64,000 nt of DNA from Xylogone sp. PMI_703. Lineage: Eukaryota > Ascomycota > Leotiomycetes. Under the pieces are notes generated by a model that saw only the letters and a program-made list of their open reading frames with translations, ran no database searches and was not told where the DNA came from. Positions 12,518-23,515 of this stretch are shown in pieces; the stretch's first letter is position 1, and each line of letters starts with the position of its first letter. The position numbers and the translations under genes are program-made. Location: contig JAJTUQ010000003.1 of assembly GCA_021399445.1 (NCBI GenBank), forward strand, positions 3,348,001 through 3,412,000, read 5' to 3'.

Positions 12518-15500
12518 TTTGTGAGCAATGAAATGGTAATGAGCACGCAGGCCCTCAATCCTTTTCTCTCTCGCAACTCTTGGTCCACCCTCGGCTGTCA
12601 AAGTCTTAGGGCCAATAACCGTCGATCAATTCTTATGAAACGTAGGTGAGAAATTGTCCGTGTTACACTTCGGATCGTGGTAGATCATATGCGGAGAAGT
12701 AAGTTATCGAAATCATGAGTCTATGGAGCAAATGGGATCACATTAGTTTTGGATTGACAAGAACCATTGCGAAAGAATAATCGAATGAAATTGAAATCCA
12801 AAAACAAAAAAAAGCATCTGGATCTGTGACACGCATGCGACCCGCTGTAACGCACTGGTAGCGTTCACATCTCTTTCCCAGTCAACTGGGATCGCAATGT
12901 CGCTCCTGAACCGAAGCATAGGGCAATGCCGCTTGAGCAATGCCTCTGTGCCTCAAGGTTACGTCGCTGAACAGTCGATCCTCTAGAGTAATTGTTTGTC
13001 CCGGCGATCGCTATATCGACAGTCTTTGAAGCGTTCTCGTATTGGCTCTCCCCTCAATGGCTGCAAGAAAGATGAAACAGTGGAACTCTTATCCATACGT
13101 ACCTCGAAGTCCCCGTGTCACCAAAAGATCTAGGCAACATGCGCCGGAGTCAGCATAGAAGATGGATTAAATCTCTATGCGCCAGACAGACCAAAAAGAT
13201 AGAATCTCTGCACAGCATAAGAAAGATTTCTTTGCTGTGGAAGCACGACTAAGGAGGCGGATTTGCACAGCGCGGAGAGGGAATCCCCAATGGGGGCGAC
13301 CTAGGCCAGGAATCTCGGTCTAGTGTAACCCTGAGCTGCATGCGATAAGCTGCGGATGGGGGCCAGCGTAGGCCAAACTAGGCCAGGGGCAGGGGCATGG
13401 AGGAAATTCCGTGGCAGATGTGGCCACCCGTGGCGACAGGGCCGGAAAGAGCACCTTCACTGCATCACAAAACCCACCAGCACCTCACAATTACTTCCAT
13501 GGCTACATCTCTCGGTGGGAGCACCGCTTGTGCAGCATCTGGGCCAGACCAACCTGTTCACGCCACAATGCTGGTAAAGACGTTGATTCTGAAACACAGC
13601 AGCCGTCGCCGTGATGAAGGACTATGCCGTGGTTGCAGATGGAGGAGCTCTAACGAGGAGCATCTGCCGTGCTGCTCTTGAGAAGGGAGCACAACACCAC
13701 GAACTTCAGCAGACTCTCTCCACATCCATGCCATCGTGAACGTACAGATATTGCAATGGGGAAAAGGTGCATTATCTGCAGAGCTACCAAGCCACGCAGC
13801 TGGGCTTACCATGGCTGACCGTGGATGACCACAGATGATCATGGTGCTCACTACTCTTCGCCTGAGTTGTCGCTGACCACCAAAGCTTTCTCTTCATCTC
13901 GTTTACGGCCAATAACTTGCCACTGCCGGATTGGATTGCGTGCGGCTTGCAACCGGCGACACCTGCACGGTAGAAAATGCTCACCTAGGGTCTGCTCTGG
14001 CGTGTCCGGGTGTGGGCTCCCAGCGTCGGCACTGGGGCTCTAGGCTCGGGCGCTGGCAGGTGAGGAGCACTGGAAAAAAGGCTTGGAACCCACCAAGCCT
14101 TAGACCATATCGGTGGACTCGCGGGCAGTTTTAAGGCTCTATCCACACTCTGCACGCTCGGGGCCCTCAACACTGCGGACGAATCGCCGTGGGCAATTGG
14201 TGTTCAGACCCCCGCCTACAAGTCATGCACGCTGCACGGAGAAGATGCAGGCCAGAAGGAACACGGTCTTCGAGTGCATCCGACCAGCCAACAAATCAAT
14301 TTTAGGGTCAGGTACCACATCGCTTGCGTCTCCACTGAAGTTCTCGAGCTTTGAGGAAATGCGGAAGCACGAACCACAAATAGGAGCACGAGGGGAGGAA
14401 ACAGGCAAAGGTAGGGCCTGTAAGTAATTGCAGCCGACTCCGGACAGCAATATTCGATACCAATTGCAACGTGATTGCGCCTGCGCCTGAAAGGACCGAT
14501 ACAGAATACAGATCTTGTAGAGTGCTGGTCCTTGACCCTAAGTACCAAACTTGGATGCAAGGCTCACCAATCGAAGTTCGTATCTGTTCTGTGCTGGGGG
14601 AGATCTGTCAAAGGTTGGCGGTGGGGAGAATGCCCAGAAAAGGGGCCCCAGCAACGCCATCCCAGGGGTTGATGCCCGTTTCCAGCACGAAGATGATCTG
14701 CTGCTCCACGCTACCTACTTATCAGGCGAAACATGGCGCAGCTGTTTCAAGTGCTGACCCCCAATGCTGTAGAGGTATGATTCCTCAACTTCTCGGGACT
14801 GCCTTTACTGACGCTTTGGTAAGGGTTATTCAAGATACCAGTACCGAAATCTACAGTATCAATCGTTGCTGCCGCGGATACAATACGGAACCCCAGAGTC
14901 CCACGTGTTCTTGCGACAACAAAATTTCCGAGATTACTGTTTTTATCGAACGATAGCTATCACCTAACTTGCGCAAACGATACACCTTTTCGGTACGGCT
15001 ACAAGGAGGGGTTCTCGTCTAAAAGCACCCTGGAGCCGATGGGAAAAGGGGTTCACCAGAGCGACCGGCCTGGTTTTGTCAACCAAGGCACGTGGGCTCG
15101 CACAATGTTGACTTGCGTACGGAGGTGTGAAGAACTGCTGACAACTCCTACTGCAACGTTGTGTGATGGCGTACGATGGAAGATACCATAAAAGCAACAT
15201 ACCTCCGTACAGACTCGACAGGGCAACTCCCAAAGAAAGTTGCACCCATCGGAGATCCCGCATTACAGAACAAATGGGAGGTGATTCCCCGGCTGTTCTA
15301 TGCATGTTTCTCTCGCCCAAGACATTATGACTACAAGCGTTCGGATCTGCCGCTTTAATGTACGTGTACATATAACTAACTAGTCCATCACGTACAGTCC
15401 GTAGGATTCGAGCATGGCAGAAGGGAGTGGTAAAGCAGGTCGAGAGTTCCAATCACTTGAGGCTACTGAAAGTGCAGCCGGCAGAGCACCACAAGGACGC

Positions 15501-16375
15501 CATTCAACGCTTAGTCAATACACTAGCACTGGTAAGTTGAGGACCAGTGGGCAATTATCCGAAGGAATAGGAGTTCAAAAGAGGGCGAATCCTGTGCGAT
15601 TTTATCTGCACCGGCTCTGAGCTTCGACTTGGCTCTTCATTCGGGATTTCCAACCACTTAGTTTCAAAAAAACGAATTCTGTCTTATTTCCAGCTTAAAA
15701 TGGCATTAACGGCGGTGCATGTTATCCGCAGTTCATTGCAGCTCAAAGTCCTCGTTATTATTAATTCTTCATACTGCAGCACAGATCAGCTCTTAATCTT
15801 GGCATTATAGGTCAGAGTTGCGGTAAAGCTCATAATATCAAGCTGATATAGGTAGATGGGCCTTTTCTTTCATCTCCTATTAGCAAGGCATAGGCTGTGG
15901 GGTACGAATTTATAGGCCATACTGGATCATGGTCGAAGCCAACCTAAAAATCAAAAGCGAAAGAAAAAGAAGGGGATCCTCACATAGCTAGGCTTTGTAT
16001 AAGAGACTAATATGAGGATCCAAATCTAAAATTTTATTTCGCTTCTATGCTTCTGTTGATTTTGCGGGGACCATTCAGACATCAGTCTAGTTCTGCATTT
16101 CTATTCCTTTTCTTCGATGGTTTATTTTGAGCTTTGCATCAGTCGTTCATATAAGAATCTTATATATTATGATTATTATTATAATACATCATATTCGGGT
16201 CAGTCTTAGGCCATATCAAGTATCCCTCCTTGCAAAGTATCTGGGCCTCCCTGAACTAGCGAGCTCCCCAAGGGTCGTGCACGAATGAGTAGTTCATGAC
16301 TCGAAACTTGTCGAAAGGGGCATCTTCTTCTCCCCAGAGTTGTGTTTCTCCTTGACTTGCTGGTTAGGAAGTTGT
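12518..16375. other. Gene-poor interval
   Basis: No supported protein gene is visible. The 13.0-15.6 kb part has balanced base composition with many short frames on both strands. The 15.6-16.2 kb part is AT-rich. It may contain promoter sequence for the large minus-strand gene ending at 12517, or decayed mobile DNA, but I see no transposase, reverse transcriptase or terminal repeats. Confidence 0.4.
15974..16021. repeat. Short inverted repeat (GGATCCTCA arms)
   Basis: GGATCCTCA at 15974-15982 and TGAGGATCC at 16013-16021 are perfect 9-nt inverted arms around a 30-nt loop. It could form a weak hairpin. No function is evident. Confidence 0.6.
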
Positions 16376-16765
16376 TCAAATTTGCCGTCTCTTCTTGGAG
16401 GAACCCCGGAGATGAAGATTCATGGTCTTGCGGTGTTTGCAGCTGGGACAAGGGTAATTCAATCGAGTTACTCCTTGAATACTCGCGTTCCAGCAACCAC
16501 TCTGGAGGTTTTGTGTCTCTGCAATAATGCAGCCATTCTCGACTTTTGGCACGCCCCAGTGCCCGCACGGAGCGTGGAATGTTTCTGTTAACCAGCACAG
16601 GATTGATTTAAGGAGAGCACATGTATAGAGATATTTCGTACTCTCTTCCAGAGAGAAATTGGACCCAAAAAGGCAAATATAACAACTATTCAATAAGAAA
16701 TTATACTTCTGCGACTTTGGCTTCTTTCTCCATTCAATAGAAGATGGCCCCTTTTTATGGGACAT
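16376..16765 (-). CDS. Small Cys/His-rich fungal protein
   Basis: Two exons, 16765..16642 and 16584..16376, joined by a 57-nt intron (16641..16585, GTACGA...TTAACAG), give a 110-residue frame. The second exon reads TFHAPCGHWGV, then GC, SGCWNASIQGV and YPCPSCKHRKT. The spacing CGHWG...C...GCW...G...CPSC looks like a family of small fungal proteins of unknown role with conserved Cys/His, possibly zinc binding. That family placement comes from memory of the pattern. A second frame (16598..16206) overlaps the second exon and might be a downstream alternative or a shadow. The basic end SSKKRRQI suggests the stop at 16376 is real. There is no signal peptide. This could be a decaying copy, since its first exon is unremarkable. 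Confidence 0.5.
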   Translation of the reverse strand: MSHKKGPSSIEWRKKPKSQKYNFLLNSCYICLFGSNFSLEESTKYLYTCALLKSILCWLTETFHAPCGHWGVPKVENGCIIAETQNLQSGCWNASIQGVTRLNYPCPSCKHRKTMNLHLRGSSKKRRQI

Positions 16766-17848
16766 CCTATTTCTCTCTCTTCTGAAAGAAACATTTGAAT
16801 GCTACAAGTTTTAGCATTCTCACTTGTTCAACTATAAAAAGATCCATAACTAAGCAGTTTCTAGGACACATACATTTGTGTTCTTAACATGAACAAAGGG
16901 TCCTTCTTTCTATTGTCATTCCATCCGTGCGATCTACGAACAAAGGTTGCGACTTCTTTCATGTTTTAAGTCTTCATTGTACCCCCTCAACTGGTGCGAA
17001 CAATGCAAAAAGCTATTTTTATAAAGTATATTCTATTCATCTGCAAAACCCTGTCTCAGCCTCGCCTCTATGCTCTTTCACCAGCTTATGCACTATTATT
17101 CTGATATTCTCTTGTCCTTCTTTCAAAAGGCATTACGTTCCTAGATTCACGTGGTCGGCTCCTCTTCATTCCTTTTGAAACAATAACATTCAAGTACTGC
17201 AATGACAAAGGAAAAAGAAGAGGGGACGAAAGAGGATGCGGAGAAATATACAGTCTTAAGTTAAGGTCACAATTTACATTTAGTATGAGAGACAGTTTTA
17301 CTGGTCTTGTAGATATTCTCTTTGAATGATAGTTGCAGGAGTTGGACATACATGAGTTGAGTGTTAAAGGCCGTTTTACTTAGGAATGGAACAACAAAGT
17401 TTAGCTCTCAGAAGTGAAAGTCTACTATATGAATGTAGCTCGCTATTGATACTTTTAACATGCCTTCCAAACCAGAACTAGCTCCGTATCTCTCTTTGTT
17501 GCTTAAACTATGACCGCATTGAGAGGAACGGCGTCACACTATAACATATGATCTTCATTAATCTTAATGGTAATAAATTGGTTTATTAAACGTATATTTT
17601 GTGCTGGCACTCACAGATTATAGCTACTCTATACATTACAATAGTGCCATGCCGACCCCCCTCCCAGGTGCTACACTCTTCTTTCACAGCAGCTTTAGTC
17701 TGAGAAGATGTACTACAAATATCATCAAATCTCCCTTTGAAATTAACAAAGGGTCAACAGTAACCTAAAAAAAAACTTTGCAGTGTGCTCGTGACTATTC
17801 CGCTCCCGTCGTGCGTTTGCTTTGACATCCTACGGAATGCTTGCTTGC
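16766..17848. other. AT-rich intergenic
   Basis: No coding frame is supported. The right part is probably the 3' region of the proline-rich gene ending at 17849. Confidence 0.5.
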
Positions 17849-20800
17849 TTAAAGAACAAAGAAAACAACCACAAGAAGACCTGCGAGCGTCGAGGAGGCT
17901 CTTCTGACAAAGCTGGCAGAGCTTGAAACTACTGTAGGTGGCCCAGGTGGCGGTGGAACTACCGTTGGGCCTGCAACACCTGGAGGAGGTGCAGCTGGAA
18001 GTGTTGGGCCGACTACACCAGGCGGAGGTGCTCCTGGTGCTGCAGGAGCTCCAGGCGACGGTGGTGCTTTGGGAGATGGCGGAGAGGGGGCCACGCCGGG
18101 CGGTGGTGCTCCAGGCGACGGCGGTGCTTTGGGAGGAGGAGCTCCTGGTGCTCCGGGTACTGGCGGAGAGGGAGCCACACCGGGCGATGGGGGAGCAGGT
18201 GCTCCTGGTGCTGGTGGTGCTCCAGTTTCTGACGGAGCTCCTGTCTGGCTTGCTGCACCTGGAGGAGGTGACGGTGGTGATTTGGGCTTAGATGGAGGAA
18301 CTTCCGTCGACCCGGCTGCACCTGGCGGAGGTGAAGGAGGCGCCCCAGGCGATGGAGGAGATTTAGGTGATGGTGGTGCTTCAGGCCCTGATGGGGGAGC
18401 CCCTGGAGATGGCGGAGTCTTTGGTGGTGGTTGCGGAGCCTCCGGACCAGAGGGAGGGGATGGAACGGTCTGATTGCTAGGTGGTCCGCTTGGAGGTGAA
18501 GGCGGGGCTCCTGGCGATGGTGGTCCACTGGGAGGTGAAGGAGGGGTTCCTGGAGATGGTGGTTGAGAAGCAACCGGGCCAGAGGGAGTGGTTTGGTTAC
18601 CATGTGGTCCACTTGGAGGTGAAGGAGGAGCTCCCGGCGATGGTGGTCCAGAAGGTGGACAGTCTTTCCCTCCTGGACAGGATGGTGCTCCTGGAGATGG
18701 CGGTTTCGGAGCCTCCGGACCAGAGGGAGGGGATGGAGCAGTTTGATTGCCATGTGGTCCGCTTGGAGGTGAAGGAGGGGCTCCTAGTGATGGCGGTCCA
18801 GATGGTGGTGAAGGAGGAGGTCCTAGAGACGGTGGTCCGCTAGGAGGTGAAGGAGAAGCTCCTGGAGATGGCGGTCCAGGTGGTGGGCACGCTTTCCCCC
18901 CAGGACAAGAAGGCACTCCTGGAGATGGAGTTCCCGGTGGTTGTGGCGATTGAACGGGGGGGCCGGATGGTCTCGTATAATTACCAGGTAATGGCGGAGG
19001 AGCGGCCCCAGGTGATGGCGGCGCTTCAGGTGACGGTGGTCCTCCAGGAGATGGCGGGGGAGGGGCACCAGGAGAGGGTGGAGTCCCCGGTGATGGTGGC
19101 CCTTCCGAGGGAGGCGGTGGTTTCGAGGGAGCTCCTGGCGCGGGAGGTGGAGATGGCGGAGAGGGAGCTCCTCCAGGAGGCGATGGCGCTCCAGGGGAGG
19201 GTGGTGATGGTGCTCCAGGAGGCTGTGGCACCGCTGGAGGTTGGGGTGCTCCTGGAGGAGGTGGTGGTGGAGGTGATGGAGGCACTGTCGGTGCAGCTGG
19301 CTGTGTTGAATTGAGTCCAGTTGGATGAGGTTTGGGAGGCGCTGTCCCAGTAACGGTTGTCCAGTACGTTGTTGTTTCTCCCCCTTTGGTGACCGTAATA
19401 CACACTGGACAGACAGTTCCGCGAGGACATTCAGCTGGAGGAGTGCTCGGCGGAGCCTGTGTAGGTGGAGTCTGGATAGGCGGAGTGGGTGGTGCTTGTT
19501 GTGAAGGTAAAGTAGCTGGTCCAGTTACAGTTACCCAGTATGTGCTCGTTTGTCCGGATTCTGTGATGGTGACACATACTGGGCACTTTGATGCGCTTGG
19601 GCAGATCTGTGGCGGTATCTCTGGACCAGGCTGTGTGGCTGGTAGTTTTGGTGGTGGTAATATAGTAGTTGGTCCAGTAACAGTTGTGGTGTATACTGTT
19701 GTTTGACCAGATTCGATCGTTGTAATACAGATCGGACAGGTTGCTTGTGTTGGACAGACCGTTGGGACTGTTTCCGGAGGAGGCGTGACCGGCGGACCAG
19801 TGAGAGTTGTAGTTATTATCTCCGTCGTTGTTGACCCTCCAACGACCTCCGTGGTTGTAATGCATATAGGACAGACGGCTGCAGGAGGGCAGGTGGGCGT
19901 TGGACCTGGAGCTGGACCGGGAGCTGGACCGGGAGCTGGAGCCGGTCCTGGTGTTGGTCCTGGATGTGGCCCTGGATGTGGCCCTGGATGTGGCCCTGGA
20001 GTTGGTCCTGGGGGTGGTCCTGGAGGTGGCCCGGGAGTTGGTCCTGGATGTGGGACAGGAGCACTCGAATTCGTAAATCGAGGAGGCGTTGAGATTGGCA
20101 ACCTACCAGTGGTAGTAGTTTTGGGTGGTGCTGTTCCTGGGGGAAATGGGGGTTTGGGCGACTTCGGCGGTTTTGGGGGGGCTGTTCCTGGAGGTAGTGT
20201 TTCTGGCGGTGCTGTGCCTGGGATGGTTGTCTTTGCTGTGGGAAACGGTGGTTTGGATGATTTTGTAGGATTTTGAATCGCTGAGGTGGTATTGATGGTA
20301 ACTGTCTCTGTGATATTGTTGGGAGGCAGAGGCTTGCTGCTGGTTTTGTTTGCAGTGGTCTCTGGAATACTCTCAGTAGTATTAAAACTTGGAATGGTCT
20401 TAGTAATAGTCTCAGGTTTAGTGGTAGGCTCAGGACTTTCTGTGGTCTCCGGAGCACTCTCAGTAGGCTTAGTCGACTCAGGAATGCTTTTGGTGGCCTT
20501 GGGAGTGCTCTCAGTGGACTCAATGGTCTCAGTAATCGTCTCGGTCTCTGGCTTCTTCTTGATCTCAGGAGTACTTTCAGTAGTCTTGGTAGGCTTTCCA
20601 GTGGTCTCAGGACTCTCGGTAGGCCCAGGACTTTCCGTGGTTTCCGGAATACTCTCACTGGTCTTAAAACTTGAAATGGTCTCAGGAATACTCTCAGGTT
20701 TTTTAGTAGGCTCAAGACTTTCAGTGGTCTCGGGACTCATAGTCGGAGTGGTTGGCTTAACTGGAGTAGTAGGCGTGGTTGGAAGTGGAGGGGAAGGGAA

Positions 20801-21007
20801 TATCAGGGGCGGTGGCAGTTCAGACTCCTGTCTCTCCTGCACAACGGCCCCGTGACTAGATGTGGAATCTGCTGAGTCCCCGGCGCCAGCCGCATGGTCG
20901 ATATTATGTTTGAAAATGTCCGGGTCATTGTTGTGAAAGCGAAAGGAGAAGAAACATTGAGCATCAGCCGCAAGAAGGGCAGCTGCCACGCAGACGGCGA
21001 CCTTCAT
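17849..21007 (-). CDS. GPI-anchored proline-rich cell-wall protein (adhesin/extensin-like)
   Basis: Single-exon frame of 1052 residues from the ATG at 21007. An upstream in-frame ATG at 21121 would hide the signal peptide, so I prefer 21007. The start MKVAVCVAAALLAADAQ is a typical signal peptide. Next come Thr/Ser/Glu repeats of the type PETTES and IPETT, then a (PGPHPGPT)n stretch. Four Cys modules follow, each with CPxC[IV]T, a Thr-rich strand and VTGP (19335-19900). Several hundred residues of PPSPGAPPSPPSGP-like repeats come after that. The end SSSASFVRRASSTLAGLLVVVFFVL... pattern is a short Ser/Ala-rich site, a spacer and a hydrophobic tail, typical of GPI addition. It is probably a heavily O-glycosylated wall or adhesion protein. 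The repeats make its length prone to vary between strains. Confidence 0.85.
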   Translation of the reverse strand: MKVAVCVAAALLAADAQCFFSFRFHNNDPDIFKHNIDHAAGAGDSADSTSSHGAVVQERQESELPPPLIFPSPPLPTTPTTPVKPTTPTMSPETTESLEPTKKPESIPETISSFKTSESIPETTESPGPTESPETTGKPTKTTESTPEIKKKPETETITETIESTESTPKATKSIPESTKPTESAPETTESPEPTTKPETITKTIPSFNTTESIPETTANKTSSKPLPPNNITETVTINTTSAIQNPTKSSKPPFPTAKTTIPGTAPPETLPPGTAPPKPPKSPKPPFPPGTAPPKTTTTGRLPISTPPRFTNSSAPVPHPGPTPGPPPGPPPGPTPGPHPGPHPGPHPGPTPGPAPAPGPAPGPAPGPTPTCPPAAVCPICITTTEVVGGSTTTEIITTTLTGPPVTPPPETVPTVCPTQATCPICITTIESGQTTVYTTTVTGPTTILPPPKLPATQPGPEIPPQICPSASKCPVCVTITESGQTSTYWVTVTGPATLPSQQAPPTPPIQTPPTQAPPSTPPAECPRGTVCPVCITVTKGGETTTYWTTVTGTAPPKPHPTGLNSTQPAAPTVPPSPPPPPPPGAPQPPAVPQPPGAPSPPSPGAPSPPGGAPSPPSPPPAPGAPSKPPPPSEGPPSPGTPPSPGAPPPPSPGGPPSPEAPPSPGAAPPPLPGNYTRPSGPPVQSPQPPGTPSPGVPSCPGGKACPPPGPPSPGASPSPPSGPPSLGPPPSPPSGPPSLGAPPSPPSGPHGNQTAPSPPSGPEAPKPPSPGAPSCPGGKDCPPSGPPSPGAPPSPPSGPHGNQTTPSGPVASQPPSPGTPPSPPSGPPSPGAPPSPPSGPPSNQTVPSPPSGPEAPQPPPKTPPSPGAPPSGPEAPPSPKSPPSPGAPPSPPPGAAGSTEVPPSKPKSPPSPPPGAASQTGAPSETGAPPAPGAPAPPSPGVAPSPPVPGAPGAPPPKAPPSPGAPPPGVAPSPPSPKAPPSPGAPAAPGAPPPGVVGPTLPAAPPPGVAGPTVVPPPPGPPTVVSSSASFVRRASSTLAGLLVVVFFVL

Positions 21008-21653
21008 CTGGAAATTGAGCTTCAAAACGAGTGCGTAGGCTTCGAGACGAGATGGTAAAGAAGGGATAATTAACTGTAAGTCAGCCCCAGATCCCGTAAA
21101 AGGGGAAATTAGCCATGGCAAGTCCCATTAATATTAATATCACTTGTTCTATCCACCTTGTGAGCTCGAGAGTCTCATGTTAAGGAAATGAGAGAGGAGA
21201 GAAAAACCACAGGTCGTCATACTGACATCGAAGTTTCCGAGGACAACAGAGGAAATCGCTCTATGGAATGCCATAAATAGTTACATATCCAAGTCCACCC
21301 CATCACCTGCAACCAGACCGGAATATCTTCCGGTGACGGTTGCTAATTTGTGTGGAAATCTTTGGTACATCGATGAGCCTGCTAATACCTACATCATATA
21401 CTCTGGTAGCCGCACAAAAACACTCTCTCAATGACATAATTTTCATTCACAACTCCAAATCACAACCGGTGAAACTGCACACACTATCGCCGATAGCCAA
21501 GATTCCATTCGTATTTTACTCCTGACATGTCCTAACTTCTAAGTGACGCACCGTGCTCCCTGCCGGGCAAAATTATCTCTTCGCCATTACTAAAGAAAGA
21601 TGTGATGAACTTCCAAGCTTTGACAGAAACGTCGTACAATATCTATCCATATG
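21008..21653. other. Intergenic between two minus-strand genes
   Basis: Promoter side of the proline-rich wall gene and 3' side of the ORM gene. No further gene is seen. Confidence 0.5.
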
Positions 21654-22353
21654 CTATTCTTCCGGAGCTCCTGAGAAGAGCCCAACTCGGGTACGATGGC
21701 TCTAAAAGGGGTTAGGAACCAGCTCACAGTACGGACTTGAAAGGACTCACAAAGGGTAGTTTAGGAATAACAACGCCTAATACAGCCAAAAAATTGATAG
21801 TGAAATAAGTCAAGTCGTAGTGGGTGTAGTGTGTGCTGAGAAGGAACAGAATAATTGGGACGCTAAGAAGGAACTTCTTGGCAGGAGTGTATTGAGCGCC
21901 ATTATCGATCTGCTCCCACATATTCAAGTTGTCGTAGGCACCGGAGTTGAATTCGAAGGGTACGCCCCGGACCCAGTGAAACATAAGGAAAGAGCCAAAC
22001 ATATAGGATATATTTGTCAGTGTCCATGACGTTTCTTGAGAGACACCTGGAATTATGTCGAAGAGGATCTTGAGACATGCAATGAGCACGAAATGTATCG
22101 TCCAGGCACCTGCATTAACATTAGCCCTTAATCTAGATAATATCCCTTCCCTTCCTTTATAGCAGTTGGGTTGGAGAATTTCAGAATTAACACGTCTTGG
22201 GCGTTTCTGGGAAATCACACCTTTTGCATTCACCCAGTTAGCATTCAAATTTGGTAACGCAGCCTGGTCGCTCATATGCTCAATCGTTTCCGGTGGCTCC
22301 TGGTATAACAGACTACTGGACCGCCGCCTCCGTCCAGTCTTTTGATCCGCCAT
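21654..22353 (-). CDS. ORM1: ORM1/ORM2 (ORMDL) family regulator of serine palmitoyltransferase
   Basis: ER membrane protein that inhibits serine palmitoyltransferase in the SPOTS complex and so limits sphingolipid synthesis. Three exons, 22353..22221, 22109..21751 and 21701..21654, give 179 residues. The family signature is clear: NLNANWVNAKGAW, TLTNISYMFGSFLMFHW, GAYDNLNMWEQID and LLSTHYTHYD, spanning four hydrophobic segments. The first intron (111 nt) removes in-frame sequence between AKG and AWTIHF. The second (49 nt, with a CCTAAC branch) leads to a last exon ending LFSGAPEE. The N-terminus has RRRRSSSLL, a basic Ser cluster like the Ypk-phosphorylated region of yeast Orm proteins. That regulation is inferred from family knowledge. 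Confidence 0.93.
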
Positions 22354-23515
22354 GGCTGTTAGATGCGGACCACTGGAACGCGGAGGGTTGGAACCCGCGT
22401 CGTAAGACACGGTGCGCGGAATGAGGAGCGGAGAAGACAGTTTGACGGTGTTGGAGGGAGACGTGGTGGTTGAGGAAAAGCTCGAATGAGCAGACCCCTC
22501 GTGTTGAGAGGATGTAGAGGGAGTAATATGAAAGGGACGGCCACCCTGCGGCTTTGATTCACGTATCTGTTCTTGCTGGTAGTTTTATGTCAGTAAGAGG
22601 TATTGTTTCTGTATCATTGGCTTGTGGAGAACTAGGCGGCCTGCCACCTGGTGCTAGAGAGTTGCAACTAGCTAGCTCCTTCGAGGTCTCGTGAGATTCG
22701 GAGGCTGCTTACCCAGAGCAGAAGGCGAGGCCGGTTAGGAAATGCAAGAACCTGTCCTGTGAAGTTGCGAAGTGCTCAACGAGGGCCTGGTCGCCAGCAG
22801 AGGCTAGACTACCACCAGAGCGTTGAAAGATGAAGAGAAAGTATACAAGAATAAAAAGGGTCTGGACTTCTGCGATGTATGAATGCTCAGGAATGTTGTC
22901 CGTAACAAGGATGTCACCGTTACGGTCTAGCCGAACTCAGCCACTCTACGCATCCGTAATTGTGCCGATACGGGTATGGATCTCATGAATATCTCCGTTT
23001 TATGTTAATGGCAGCAGCAGATGTCATTAGAAAAATAATTTCTGAGATATATTCCATGTAAATTATTTTATGTAGAATTCCTCTTATTTTACAAATTGGA
23101 GATGAATAGTCAGCTTATTCTCACAGAACTATCTCCATACAGAGTACATCTCCCAGTAAACAAAATGGGTGTATTGGCGGGCGGTGACTTGTGGCAAAAT
23201 ATCAAACTAGTGCTCTCACGTAGGGAAATTTATCCCACTCACAGCTCCAGTTTTAGCAATATTGCTTGTCAACGCGATTCTTCCTTTAGACGCTAACAAC
23301 CTTGGGGACTGTGCCTCGTATCTAGACGCACCTCTTGCATCGTTCTAGATTAGGTGCTATTGGTGCATTGGAGAAATTTTGCGGCTCTTCATATCCAAGT
23401 TTGCCACTAATTGTCCAAGGTAGGCATTCTCACGTCTTTTCCACAGAGCGAGCTCCCATGTGTTCGGGTGCTCAACTACGGTCTTATAATTCAAGATCAC
23501 CCACACTTCCCTAAA
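22354..23515. promoter_or_regulatory. Divergent promoter region between ORM and the Air-like gene
   Basis: This 1.16 kb gap lies head to head between a minus-strand and a plus-strand gene and must hold both promoters. No open frame is supported. I could not pick out specific binding sites. Confidence 0.5.

Noticed and set aside
12835..12905. tRNA-like words (CACTGGTAGCG, GGGATCGCAAT) near the large disordered-protein gene
   Set aside because: No acceptor stem pairs and no cloverleaf could be drawn. The resemblance is limited to short A-box and B-box-like words.
13356..15620. Many 60-160 codon frames, considered as a decayed transposon
   Set aside because: No reverse transcriptase, transposase or integrase motifs, no long terminal repeats, and no strong AT bias of the kind repeat-induced point mutation leaves.
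17938..20855. Several plus-strand and alternative-frame open frames of 80-300 codons across the proline-rich gene
   Set aside because: They mirror the repeat-rich minus-strand gene (poly-Gly/Val or poly-His/Leu/Gln frames from the same repeat). They lack signal peptides and independent features.
22111..22220. In-frame continuation of ORM between AKG and AWTIHF as an insertion
   Set aside because: The ORM family is continuous across this point, and the segment has intron borders GTGTGA...GCAG.
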